A DNA stretch of 64,000 nucleotides from Defluviitalea saccharophila (GTDB lineage: Bacteria > Bacillota > Clostridia > Lachnospirales > Defluviitaleaceae): the NCBI RefSeq assembly GCF_038396635.1, contig NZ_CP121687.1, positions 682,001-746,000 of the forward strand. Reading direction: 5' to 3'. Positions 27,278 through 34,799 of the stretch are shown here, piece by piece. The notes beneath the pieces are model-generated. The model saw only the letters and a list, made by a program, of their open reading frames with translations. It had not been told where the DNA came from and searched no databases. Position 1 is the stretch's first letter, and the number at the start of each line of letters is the position of its first letter. The translations under genes and the position numbers were made by a program.

Positions 27278-27460
27278 CTAAATATGTAATTTTTCTTCTT
27301 CCATTTTAATTAACTTATTATATAATTCTATTTCAAATTGTGTCATTTCATATCCCATGCTTGAAAAAATACTTTGAAAATTATTCTTGAATGTTATAAA
27401 GTCAATTTTAGTAAATACATTCTTATGTAAAAAATCAAATATGATATTTTCTACATTCAT
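27278..27460 (-). CDS. Small protein downstream of the recombinase
   Basis: The protein (60 aa) is rich in Phe and Ile and ends with an amphipathic helix (ELYNKLIKMEEEKLHI). Its ATG overlaps the recombinase stop by one base, so it is probably translated by coupling. I do not recognise the family. The position suggests an accessory or directionality factor, but this is a guess. Confidence 0.5.
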   Translation of the reverse strand: MNVENIIFDFLHKNVFTKIDFITFKNNFQSIFSSMGYEMTQFEIELYNKLIKMEEEKLHI

Positions 27461-28359
27461 TATATCACATCCTTTTCAAACATAGCAGTATCAATTTTAT
27501 CTACTTGCTCCTGAACATCATCAAGTGTATTGTGTGCATAGATTTGTGTAGTAGCTATAGATTCGTGCCCAAGAACCCGTTGGATTGTTTCAAGCGGCAC
27601 CCCTGCACGCAATAAAGCCATTGCACGAGTGTGTCTGAATAAATGGGGATGTACTCTTTTTTTAATTCCTGCTCTTTTTCCTGCTGTGGTCAAGAAATCT
27701 TGTATGGCCTTAGTGGACCATCTTTTATTTAGTTTAGAAATAAATAATGCTGGGTTTGTATCTGTACGGCTATTTAAATATGCCTTAACTCTCATAGCAC
27801 ATTCAGCATTAAACATACATACCCTCTCTTTTTCCCCTTTACCGCAGACAATAAATTGTCGCTTAGCAAAATCCAAACTATCCTTATTCAATTGATGAAC
27901 TTCTGATAATCTGCATCCAGAAGAATAAAGAAGAGAAATTAGTGCAGCACCTCGCAGATCATTAACCGAATCAATATATTTTGATAAAGTATGGTATTCA
28001 TCTAAGTCTAAATGTGGACGAATTGTCTTACGAATTTTCGGTTTTTCAAGTTTGTTCATTGGATTTTTGCTTATTACATCCTGCTTCACTAAAGTATCGA
28101 AAAATGTATTAATTGAAGTGAATTTTCTTGCCAATGCTTTAGCTTTATTATTCCTTTCCTCGCTACAATAAATTAAAAAATCACTACATATTTCATGAGT
28201 AATATCTTCTATGTCTATATCACCTATATACTCAAGAAACAGCCTTAAATCTGTATCCAACATTGCTTCAATTGACTTTTTAGTGAGTCCTTTGTTTTTG
28301 CAATGCATTTTGTATCTTTTCAAAATAGATTTGTTATGTTCACTTATGTATTTACCCAT
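27460..28359 (-). CDS. Tyrosine recombinase/integrase (XerC/D-like)
   Basis: The protein (299 aa) has the N-terminal SAM-like core-binding domain (residues about 8-90) and a catalytic domain with Arg in SSGCRLSEVHQL, Lys in the beta hairpin CGKGEKERVC, HLFRHTRA (His-x-x-Arg), GHESIATT (His) and the nucleophile Tyr in TTQIYAH. GGAGG precedes ATG 28359. It could be a stand-alone recombinase of an older element rather than the integrase of the main prophage, which seems to use a serine recombinase. Confidence 0.9.
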   Translation of the reverse strand: MGKYISEHNKSILKRYKMHCKNKGLTKKSIEAMLDTDLRLFLEYIGDIDIEDITHEICSDFLIYCSEERNNKAKALARKFTSINTFFDTLVKQDVISKNPMNKLEKPKIRKTIRPHLDLDEYHTLSKYIDSVNDLRGAALISLLYSSGCRLSEVHQLNKDSLDFAKRQFIVCGKGEKERVCMFNAECAMRVKAYLNSRTDTNPALFISKLNKRWSTKAIQDFLTTAGKRAGIKKRVHPHLFRHTRAMALLRAGVPLETIQRVLGHESIATTQIYAHNTLDDVQEQVDKIDTAMFEKDVI

Positions 28360-28428
28360 ATTAATATATCCTCCAAAATAAGTTATTCTTATTGAAGGGG
28401 ATATTTCTATCTGATATAATCAAGATGA

Positions 28429-28450
28429 AATACCCCCATATGGGAGTATT
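28429..28450. promoter_or_regulatory. 22-bp near-perfect palindrome upstream of the recombinase
   Basis: AATACCCCCATATGGGAGTATT has two arms centred on CCATATGG with one mismatched pair. It lies 70 bases before the recombinase start and could bind a repressor or the recombinase. Confidence 0.45.
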
Positions 28451-28455
28451 GAAAG

Positions 28456-28492
28456 TAGAGAGTCACGAACCTTGGCCGGGGAGGACTCTCTA
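28456..28492. terminator. Hairpin with GC-rich loop
   Basis: TAGAGAGTC (28456-28464) pairs with GACTCTCTA (28484-28492); the 19-base loop contains CCTTGGCCGGGG, which can fold on itself. It is followed by TTTT rightward. It may be a rightward terminator or structured RNA. The surrounding 28360-28803 holds no convincing gene. Confidence 0.45.
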
Positions 28493-28597
28493 TTTTAATG
28501 CAATCATAAACATCACCTCCTTAAATTTATCAGAACATATATTCCTATTATACCATGTTTCAGCATTAAAGGAAACTTTTGTTCGTATTTCAGGATA

Positions 28598-28650
28598 TAA
28601 AAAAGCCATAATTTTCATACCTACTCGTGTAGGACTCCAATTATGGCTTA
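28598..28650 (-). terminator. Intrinsic terminator of the HEPN-like gene
   Basis: AAGCCATAATT (28603-28613) pairs with AATTATGGCTT (28639-28649), with an inner hairpin CCTAC/GTAGG in the loop. The leftward strand then has six Ts. Confidence 0.8.
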
Positions 28651-28803
28651 TAAATACCCGTACATGAAGCTAGATATTATCCTGCTTCAATGTTCTTATA
28701 AATTCCAATAATCTTATAAATTCCATCTTTCTCATGAAAGAATAAAAACAATAAATAATATGTCACAATAATACAATATCTTTAAAAGGTTGTCAACGTT
28801 AAA

Positions 28804-29805
28804 TTAAGAATTACGTTGTTTTTTATTAGTTCGATATTCGTTAGTAAACTCATATATTTCTTTCATAGAATCGAACTTGTTAATTTTGGAATCCTCTACT
28901 AATACTATTAATAATTCCATAACTATTCTCTTCAAAAAATAATAATCTTCCTCATTTATAGGAGTTTCTTCTTTTTCTACATCAAGTATCCCATGCAATA
29001 TATTATTTCTCAATCTGGCATACATTTCAAGAAAAGATGTACTAAATTTATAATTTTTTAGTTCTTTTGTGACTTCTATTAACTTATATTCATAAAAAAA
29101 GAAATTTAAAATTGATTCAATTCCATGACAATTAAGGTCTGTTTTATAGTCTCTTCGTATTAAATGATTTAAAACAATAAAGTATTTTATTACTCTTTCA
29201 TTAGTATATATTTCATTAAAGATATAATATAAATATTCTAAAGCCTTACCTATTCTTTTCTGAATTTCATTTCTAGATTCAAATGATATTTCAAAATAAC
29301 TATTCCACTCTTTTTTATCTAAAAATGTTTGTATTCCATCTTTGGTCAAAGTTAAATCTAAGCTGATATTATTATGTATCTGACATTCATCGTCTGTACA
29401 AGAAATATATATTGTAAATCCATCATCTATTTCCTGTTCTGGGATATTTGATATCATCACTTTTCTTTCAATTCTAAGACCATATTTCTTATAAACCAAA
29501 ATGTTTAGATATCCTATAACTTCTTTGAGGATTTTTAACGCTAACGAATTATATCCCTCATCGTATTTTTTTTGAGAACTATGCTTACTTATGTCAACAA
29601 TTGCAAAAGCATCTACTTTAAAGCTTTCAAAATTACCTTTATATTTACTAAGTAAGTAATTGCGATTTACAAATTTAACGCATCCAATAGTAATAAATTC
29701 ATCGTTCTTTAATTTCATTCCACTAATAGGAAAAATAAATTGTTGAGAATAATTAGGTATAAGCACAGGAGGAATACGTTTATGAACTGGGAATAATGTT
29801 GGCAT
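28804..29805 (-). CDS. HEPN-like (Apea-type) protein of unknown function
   Basis: The protein (333 aa) has an N-terminal mixed alpha/beta part without a recognised domain and a C-terminal helical part with YARLRNNILHG. That carries the Rx4H motif (R-NNIL-H) of HEPN domains and resembles Apea-like HEPN proteins (RN...HG). HEPN proteins are often RNases in phage defence or toxin systems. It stands alone between a recombinase and the prophage lysis end, with its own terminator, as is usual for cargo genes. The domain call is from the motif only. Confidence 0.5.
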   Translation of the reverse strand: MPTLFPVHKRIPPVLIPNYSQQFIFPISGMKLKNDEFITIGCVKFVNRNYLLSKYKGNFESFKVDAFAIVDISKHSSQKKYDEGYNSLALKILKEVIGYLNILVYKKYGLRIERKVMISNIPEQEIDDGFTIYISCTDDECQIHNNISLDLTLTKDGIQTFLDKKEWNSYFEISFESRNEIQKRIGKALEYLYYIFNEIYTNERVIKYFIVLNHLIRRDYKTDLNCHGIESILNFFFYEYKLIEVTKELKNYKFSTSFLEMYARLRNNILHGILDVEKEETPINEEDYYFLKRIVMELLIVLVEDSKINKFDSMKEIYEFTNEYRTNKKQRNS

Positions 29806-29928
29806 ATAACCATCCTTTCTTTTTATTATAAAATTAATCCGAAATTTACATGTTTATTATAATACATTTTAGAAGCCTTACAGGCTTTATTTTTTTGTAA
29901 AAATACCAATTATTTTGTAAAAAAGTTA

Positions 29929-29957
29929 TTGACTTACACGTTGTAACGTGGTATAAT
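29929..29957 (+). promoter_or_regulatory. Consensus promoter with palindromic operator in the spacer
   Basis: TTGACT (29929-29934) and TATAAT (29952-29957) are 17 bases apart. Inside the spacer CACGTTGTAACGTG (29937-29950) is a palindrome with arms CACGTT/AACGTG. The arrangement suggests a strong promoter held down by a repressor, perhaps the XRE protein encoded at 30297. Confidence 0.8.
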
Positions 29958-29980
29958 AGAATCATAAAGGAGGTGAAAAA

Positions 29981-30124
29981 ATGATAGAAATAGTAGGAAA
30001 GTTAATAGCCTTAGCAACTTCATTCTTAACAATTTGGCAACTGTATCTGCTCATACAGAAAACCAAGTTAGAGAATGAGAAGCTAAGGCTAGAAATAAGA
30101 AAACTACATAGCGAGAGGAAATAA
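29981..30124 (+). CDS. Tiny membrane protein with charged tail
   Basis: The protein is 47 aa, with AAAGGAGGTG perfectly placed before ATG 29981. Residues about 3-25 form a membrane helix (IVGKLIALATSFLTIWQLYL), followed by a charged helix rich in Lys, Glu and Leu (KLENEKLRLEIRKLHSERK). It is the first gene behind the strong promoter. Size and shape recall small phage membrane proteins (type I toxin-like, holin-like or exclusion proteins), but I do not recognise it. Confidence 0.65.
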   Translation: MIEIVGKLIALATSFLTIWQLYLLIQKTKLENEKLRLEIRKLHSERK

Positions 30125-30160
30125 CCTCTCTCCCCTTTCCTACATTATATCATAAAAATT

Positions 30161-30292
30161 ATGAATACAATACTAAATTTATTATTGATTGGCTCATTCA
30201 TTATCATTTTATTCCTTCTTATCAAATACCTTAAATTAAGGCATACCAAAAAGCTTCTTGAAAAATCTAAGAAAGAACTTGAAAAAAGGTAA
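30161..30292 (+). CDS. Second tiny membrane protein
   Basis: The protein is 43 aa, with one membrane helix (ILNLLLIGSFIIILFLLIKY) then a basic/charged tail (KLRHTKKLLEKSKKELEKR). It has the same plan as the gene upstream but no clear sequence identity. The ribosome site is weak. Four bases separate its stop from the XRE gene start. Confidence 0.55.
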   Translation: MNTILNLLLIGSFIIILFLLIKYLKLRHTKKLLEKSKKELEKR

Positions 30293-30296
30293 TCCC

Positions 30297-30503
30297 ATGA
30301 ATTTGCAAAAAATAAGAACTGAAAAAGGATATTCTATAGCAAAACTCTCAGAGCTTTCTGGAGTCCCAAAACGGACTATTGAGGACATGGAGAAAAGAGA
30401 AAGAGAAGGGAAGCCGGAAGGGAAAATATCCACTATCATTAAATTAGCTGAAACTTTAGAAGTTACTTTAGACGAATTATGCTTGCCTAGAAAAGAAAAA
30501 TAG
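30297..30503 (+). CDS. XRE family helix-turn-helix regulator, minimal
   Basis: The protein (68 aa) is a single Cro/CI-type helix-turn-helix: LQKIRTEKGYSIAKLSELSG then VPKRTIEDMEKRERE. ATG 30297 is preceded by AAAGG. It ends a three-gene operon with two tiny membrane proteins and is a candidate autorepressor acting on the palindrome at 29937-29950. Confidence 0.8.
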   Translation: MNLQKIRTEKGYSIAKLSELSGVPKRTIEDMEKREREGKPEGKISTIIKLAETLEVTLDELCLPRKEK

Positions 30504-30536
30504 GGTACTGCTCAATCGAACAGTACCCCTTTTTTA
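30503..30536 (+). terminator. Intrinsic terminator between converging operons
   Basis: GGGTACTG (30503-30510) pairs with CAGTACCC (30521-30528), then CCTTTTTTA. It ends the small-protein/XRE operon and touches the holin stop codon. Confidence 0.85.
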
Positions 30537-30836
30537 TCGCATTTTCTTCAGTTCTAGTACCGCTGCTTCAATAAGCGCATCTAAATCCGTTTCTGATACA
30601 TTAAATCCTTTCTCCTGTAAAAATTTAAGAACATACTCTTTTTTTGTTGTTCCCATCTTAGGATTTGAAAAAATTTGCTCTGCAGCATTAACAGCTACTC
30701 TAACCCAAAATTCAACTGTTTTCTGCTGTTCTACGGTCGTTTTAGAGCGAATATAAGGTATCACTATATAAGTGATTATAGCACCTATTAAAGCTATAAA
30801 AATCGTACCTATTTCAACTATTGCCTGATTACCCAT
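30534..30836 (-). CDS. Phage holin, LL-H type
   Basis: The protein (100 aa) has one N-terminal membrane helix (IVEIGTIFIALIGAIITYIVI) and a soluble tail with TVEFWVRVAVNAAEQIF and KKEYVLKFLQEKGF, as in the phage_holin_6_1 (LL-H) family. It opens the membrane for the amidase at the end of the lytic cycle. It is the last gene of the late operon and overlaps the upstream gene by 19 bases. Confidence 0.85.
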   Translation of the reverse strand: MGNQAIVEIGTIFIALIGAIITYIVIPYIRSKTTVEQQKTVEFWVRVAVNAAEQIFSNPKMGTTKKEYVLKFLQEKGFNVSETDLDALIEAAVLELKKMR

Positions 30837-31090
30837 TCTTCTTCAACTCCTCTGTAATCCTCGTATTCTTTTTCATACTGCCTAGAATGATTTATCTTCG
30901 AGTAATTCTCTACCCCAGCTTTTGCAAAATACCCGGTTATAACAACACCGAAAGGCGCCGATACATATGCAAGTATCTCCGTTCCAAGTCTATCTTCAAA
31001 ATACCATACTGCGAATACAAAAATGATACTTGCAAAAAACAGTATCGAAACTGCTATTGCAAGTATCTTAGAAAACTCTGTATTTCTCAT
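30818..31090 (-). CDS. Small phage membrane protein in the lysis cassette
   Basis: The protein (90 aa) has two membrane helices (LAIAVSILFFASIIFVFAVW and a second at about residues 39-57), then a hydrophilic tail with a run of Glu and Tyr. It lies between the amidase and holin genes. It could be a second holin or an antiholin. No specific family is recognised. Confidence 0.65.
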   Translation of the reverse strand: MRNTEFSKILAIAVSILFFASIIFVFAVWYFEDRLGTEILAYVSAPFGVVITGYFAKAGVENYSKINHSRQYEKEYEDYRGVEEEWVIRQ

Positions 31091-31094
31091 ACAA

Positions 31095-31805
31095 TCAGTC
31101 CTTTTTCTTTATTAAAACAGTTTTATTTTGATTATCCCAACCTACATTGAATCCTAGAGATTCTAATAGTGTTCTTGCCGGAGTGTAGTTTGTACCATCT
31201 TTGAATATTCCTTCAATCTCAAACTTTCTTCCTTCATATTCAAATTTGATTATACCTTTATTTTCTGATGTTCCTGTCATTTTAGTTTGTACCTCCTTCT
31301 TAAATTTCTCCCACTCTGCAGGATTGTTTACAAACCATTTATGACAATCTTTCCCGGTGATATCGTAATGTCTGTATAAACTGGTCAAGGGATTAAGATT
31401 GTATCGTTTGCACAATTCTGCGCAAAGCAAAATAAGACTTTCATAGGTCTTATCTGTCATTTTACCGTTCCAATCCACATGAGTACATTCAATGCCCAAA
31501 GTATTTCCATTAGGATAGCTTCCTAGCCGTTTTACAGCTTCGGAACGATAGGATTGTGCCCCTACATGATAGGCAACTTCTTCTGGTGGAATTGCCAAAA
31601 TAACACTGCCGTTTAAATCAATAAGATAATGGGCTGAACCATATCCAGATTTACCGTTTTTCCGATTTTCAAAGAAATTACGATTGGCCTTTGCCGAAGT
31701 ATTCGGATTTGCTACCCAATGTACGACAATTCCTTGCACCTTTTTAAGCTTAGTTCCTGGACGGCTGTATTCATTGATTGTTAACAAATCTTGTATAAGG
31801 TTCAT
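31095..31805 (-). CDS. N-acetylmuramoyl-L-alanine amidase (endolysin)
   Basis: The protein (236 aa from ATG 31805) has an amidase_2 domain with VQGIVVHWVANP (zinc His), GSAHYLIDLNGSV, GIECTHVDWNGKM and TSLYRHYDITGKDCHKW. The C-terminal 60 residues are a copper amine oxidase-like (stalk) domain with TNYTPARTLLESLGFNVGWD in place of a usual SH3 or LysM binder. It cuts the amide bond between MurNAc and the stem peptide. It starts one base after the XhlA-like stop. Confidence 0.9.
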   Translation of the reverse strand: MNLIQDLLTINEYSRPGTKLKKVQGIVVHWVANPNTSAKANRNFFENRKNGKSGYGSAHYLIDLNGSVILAIPPEEVAYHVGAQSYRSEAVKRLGSYPNGNTLGIECTHVDWNGKMTDKTYESLILLCAELCKRYNLNPLTSLYRHYDITGKDCHKWFVNNPAEWEKFKKEVQTKMTGTSENKGIIKFEYEGRKFEIEGIFKDGTNYTPARTLLESLGFNVGWDNQNKTVLIKKKD

Positions 31806-31806
31806 C

Positions 31807-32142
31807 CTACATTCCCCCAAATACTTTTATTCCAGCTATAATAATTGCTCCTACAACAGTTGCAATTACTGCCCACATAAGATTGTTAGGCCTGTTTTCG
31901 ATTACTTCTAATCGTGCATCTAACTTAGTTATAGCTTTGTCTATGTTAGCATTCATTTCTTTTATGCTGTCCTTAATTTCAGCAAGCATTTTGAAGATCA
32001 TTTTTATTTGCTCATTGCTAACGGCTGTTCTGTTTTCAAGTTCTGTAATTCTTTTTTCATATTCCTTATCATTATTTTCTAGTGCTTCTACTCTTCTAGC
32101 TAGTTCTTTAGTATATACGCAATTCTTGCAATCATCTCCCAT
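31807..32142 (-). CDS. XhlA-like hemolysin/lysis protein
   Basis: The protein (111 aa) is a long coiled coil (residues about 15-85, with ARRVEALENNDKEYEKRITE) followed by one C-terminal membrane helix (LMWAVIATVVGAIIIAGIKV). This is the layout of XhlA family proteins that work with holin and endolysin. An N-terminal CxxC (CKNC) is present. Confidence 0.8.
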   Translation of the reverse strand: MGDDCKNCVYTKELARRVEALENNDKEYEKRITELENRTAVSNEQIKMIFKMLAEIKDSIKEMNANIDKAITKLDARLEVIENRPNNLMWAVIATVVGAIIIAGIKVFGGM

Positions 32143-32242
32143 AGTCTTACCTTCTTTCTTTCAAAAAAAATTAGCATGGATCGGCTCCATGCTTCTCTAT
32201 TTTTCTGATTTATCTTTTGTATTCACTTAACTAAACTGACGT

Positions 32243-32401
32243 TTAATTATTAGGTTCTGTTATGTCGTATCCCATTTCAGTGAGTACTTCTCCGACTACT
32301 TCTCTAAGATTAGATAGGTTCGGTACTTGTGAATAAGTATATGTTCCATTTAAAACTGCTGCAAACCAGATTTTCACTAAGCCACTGTCTCTTGTAAACA
32401 T
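32243..32401 (-). CDS. Small phage protein, tandem paralogue A
   Basis: The protein (52 aa) starts at ATG 32401 after AAAGGATG. It reads VKIWFAAVLNGTYTYSQVPN then LSNLREVVGEVL. The same pattern occurs in the gene just upstream (32451-32579), so the two are a duplication. XkdX-type small proteins occupy this position after tail fibres in other phages; the relationship is only positional. Confidence 0.6.
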   Translation of the reverse strand: MFTRDSGLVKIWFAAVLNGTYTYSQVPNLSNLREVVGEVLTEMGYDITEPNN

Positions 32402-32450
32402 AAATATCATCCTTTCAATTTGATTTAATAAATTTCTAAGCATAAAAAAA

Positions 32451-32579
32451 TCACTCCCCTAGAAGTGATAAAACAACCTCTTTCAAATTTGAAATTGCAG
32501 GTATATCTTCTTTTGTATATTTACCTTGGTTAACTGCGCTGACCCAAAGTTGAACTAATGCGCTGCTCTCATTGAACAT
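32451..32579 (-). CDS. Small phage protein, tandem paralogue B
   Basis: The protein (42 aa) starts at ATG 32579 with GGGGAGG eight bases upstream. LVQLWVSAVNQGKYTKEDIP followed by ISNLKEVVLSLL aligns with paralogue A (VKIWFAAVLNGTYTYSQVP, LSNLREVVGEVL). It is short but clearly related and well-initiated. Confidence 0.6.
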   Translation of the reverse strand: MFNESSALVQLWVSAVNQGKYTKEDIPAISNLKEVVLSLLGE

Positions 32580-32580
32580 G

Positions 32581-32775
32581 TTATATTCCTCCCCCTACTA
32601 GCATTGATAATTCAAGCAATGCCTGTTCTAATGTCTGATTTTTTTGCTGCAATTCAAGATTTTCTGATTGCAGTCTTTCCATCTCTGCTTTGATAAGCCC
32701 CCACATGCTATTTTCTCCGTCTTTGCTGTTATTCATAAGATGTTCTAAGACTTGATAAGCATTAGTAAATACCAT
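32581..32775 (-). CDS. Small coiled-coil phage protein
   Basis: The protein (64 aa) has GGAGGT eight bases before ATG 32775. The second half is a coiled coil (AEMERLQSENLELQQKNQTL) and the end is LSMLVGGGI. It lies between the fibre gene and the tandem small genes. It could be an accessory protein of the tail tip; no family is recognised. Confidence 0.6.
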   Translation of the reverse strand: MVFTNAYQVLEHLMNNSKDGENSMWGLIKAEMERLQSENLELQQKNQTLEQALLELSMLVGGGI

Positions 32776-32787
32776 TCTTCATACCTC

Positions 32788-34572
32788 CTATGCTCCTGCA
32801 TTCTGCAGATCAATTATTTGTACTGCTAAAGTTAGTAATGCCGCTTCATGATCTATTAAAGTTGCTCCCTGTTGAGACACAGCTTTATTCAAGCTCTGCA
32901 ATTCACCACCTACATTTGTAGCCACTGTAAGAGTCTTTTCTCCCTCTGTATATGTTCCTGCTTCGGCCGGAATCCAAACCTTTTCTCCGTCAACTTCTTC
33001 ATAATGTCCATATTCAAAATATACGGACCCTTCCGGGTATGCAGTAGCAGAACCGATTACAACATTTTCGTATTTCTTAGAAACGGCTAACTGATAAATT
33101 ACTTTAGTTGCAGCAAATGCTAATGTATCGCCCTTAACTCCGACAACATGCTCTCCATTTGCTCCCCATGCTTCAAATTGTCCTCCTGTTGCCATATCTG
33201 CATAGTTTATTACAGTACCACTTGATACATTTAAAACTGTCCAAGTTTTCTTGTATAAAGTTCCGTTATTAAGTTCATCTTCTGCGACGACTTCACCGGT
33301 TGTCGGATTGACCAATTTGTTCATTTCAATGATCTTTCCGTTTTCATCTTCTTTATAGACATATGCTTCTGAACCTACTACACCGTCTGATTTTTTAGAT
33401 TGCATACGGAATGAACAAAGTGTAGATTTAGTGCCTGTTGTGAGATAGTGAGGAAATCTTGTATTCATTTCTTCTACCGTTAAATTTGCTAATTCACCTA
33501 TCATTGGGACAATCATAAAATCTTTACCATATACGGTATCAAAACCACTCGTTCTTTCATCTCTTATACCAATTGATGTTTCATTTGAAATGTTTGTTGT
33601 TGTTGCAATTCCACTCAACAGTTCATATTGCCCATTACCACTATGATACACGTTAACAGTAAGTGCCCTTAGTGCTACTTGGTTTGAATTTGATTTGATT
33701 AACCCTCTGAAATAATATTTTTGAATTTGAGTAGGAGTTATATTATAAACCAATTGATTTTGAGATGATGCTAAAAACGAAAGTTCTTTATTAGTAACAT
33801 TAAAAGCTCCACCAGTTGATGCCCACCCTGTAATCCCATCTGAAAGATTACCGTTTTCTACAATTTGGGTTACTGTATTTCCCTTAACTCCAACGTAAAT
33901 TTGCCCCTTAGCATTGGATGGGATAGGGATTACTGAATCTGTAGTAGGTCCGATTGTAATTGAACTTGCTTCTTTTACTTCCGTTTCTAACTCCACTAAG
34001 CGGTCATTTAATGAAGTAATGTTACTTCTTATATCTGCATGTGATTCTTCATCTTCATTATGCTCTTCTAAGTCGTTCGGACTAACAGGCAAATAACCCA
34101 GTGCGTCTTCAATATGCTGACTGGTTAAATTTTCGATTTCCCCTGGAGGACCTTGGGGTCCTCTTAAGTCTACATATATATACTCTTCATCGCCTTCCAC
34201 CCGAACGCCCAAACGGGTACCGTCCCAGTCAAATTCTAAACCTCGCCCTGTTTCTCCTGTGTCGCCCTTGTCACCTTTTAATTGACCTGTGTTCAGCATT
34301 TCTACGAGCTGATTGTAGAAAGTTATTCTTTGTTGTTCATTCGATTGTCTTGTTTGTTCATCAATGACTGTACCAGTTAATTCCGATAGTTTTTCAAGAA
34401 TCGGTATCAATGAGAGGCTGTTATTTTCTGTGCCGTCTGCGTTGTATAGTACAACCTTATTCCCACCACCTGAGCCTTCGACGGGTTCGTATTGGTCTGT
34501 TGTAGGATTGTAGTATTGCGATACGGGGTTCCCATCTACATCAGTTACAATTGGTTGTGTATTATATGCCAC
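32788..34572 (-). CDS. Phage tail fibre/baseplate protein with collagen-like segments
   Basis: The protein (594 aa) begins with an N-terminal module (MAYNTQPIVTDVDGNPVSQYYNP) that is repeated in the small protein upstream. It then has short Gly-X-Y stretches (GDKGDTGETGRG and GPQGPPGE), a coiled-coil part near residues 180-200, and a long beta-rich C-terminus. This is the layout of receptor-binding or baseplate fibre proteins. The C-terminal part ends in a predicted coiled coil (LNKAVSQQGATLIDHEAALL). Confidence 0.75.
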   Translation of the reverse strand: MAYNTQPIVTDVDGNPVSQYYNPTTDQYEPVEGSGGGNKVVLYNADGTENNSLSLIPILEKLSELTGTVIDEQTRQSNEQQRITFYNQLVEMLNTGQLKGDKGDTGETGRGLEFDWDGTRLGVRVEGDEEYIYVDLRGPQGPPGEIENLTSQHIEDALGYLPVSPNDLEEHNEDEESHADIRSNITSLNDRLVELETEVKEASSITIGPTTDSVIPIPSNAKGQIYVGVKGNTVTQIVENGNLSDGITGWASTGGAFNVTNKELSFLASSQNQLVYNITPTQIQKYYFRGLIKSNSNQVALRALTVNVYHSGNGQYELLSGIATTTNISNETSIGIRDERTSGFDTVYGKDFMIVPMIGELANLTVEEMNTRFPHYLTTGTKSTLCSFRMQSKKSDGVVGSEAYVYKEDENGKIIEMNKLVNPTTGEVVAEDELNNGTLYKKTWTVLNVSSGTVINYADMATGGQFEAWGANGEHVVGVKGDTLAFAATKVIYQLAVSKKYENVVIGSATAYPEGSVYFEYGHYEEVDGEKVWIPAEAGTYTEGEKTLTVATNVGGELQSLNKAVSQQGATLIDHEAALLTLAVQIIDLQNAGA

Positions 34573-34799
34573 TATTCCTCACCCCCGTTTATTGCCTTAA
34601 TTAGTTCGTCAATTTTTGCTGTGATTTGGTCAATTAAATCTTGTGTTTGTATTTCATTTCCTTGGCTGTCTACCATGATTACTCTTAGCATTCCATTTTT
34701 GCTCTTTATTACTTCATATTTATCCTGCTCTTGATTAAAATATTGAGGAACTGGCTTACCATTCACATCTTTTATAATTGACTTTGTGTTATATGCCAT
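34572..34799 (-). CDS. Small protein homologous to the fibre N-terminus
   Basis: The protein (75 aa) reads MAYNTKSIIKDVNGKPVPQYF, matching the first residues of the 594-aa fibre (MAYNTQPIVTDVDGNPVSQYY), then ends in a helix ending NGGEE. It overlaps both neighbours by one base. It may attach next to the fibre or be a leftover from fibre-gene exchange. Confidence 0.7.
   Translation of the reverse strand: MAYNTKSIIKDVNGKPVPQYFNQEQDKYEVIKSKNGMLRVIMVDSQGNEIQTQDLIDQITAKIDELIKAINGGEE

Noticed and set aside
28392..28667. 91-codon plus-strand frame upstream of the HEPN-like gene
   Set aside because: It crosses a palindrome, a hairpin and the terminator of the opposing gene and has a random composition.
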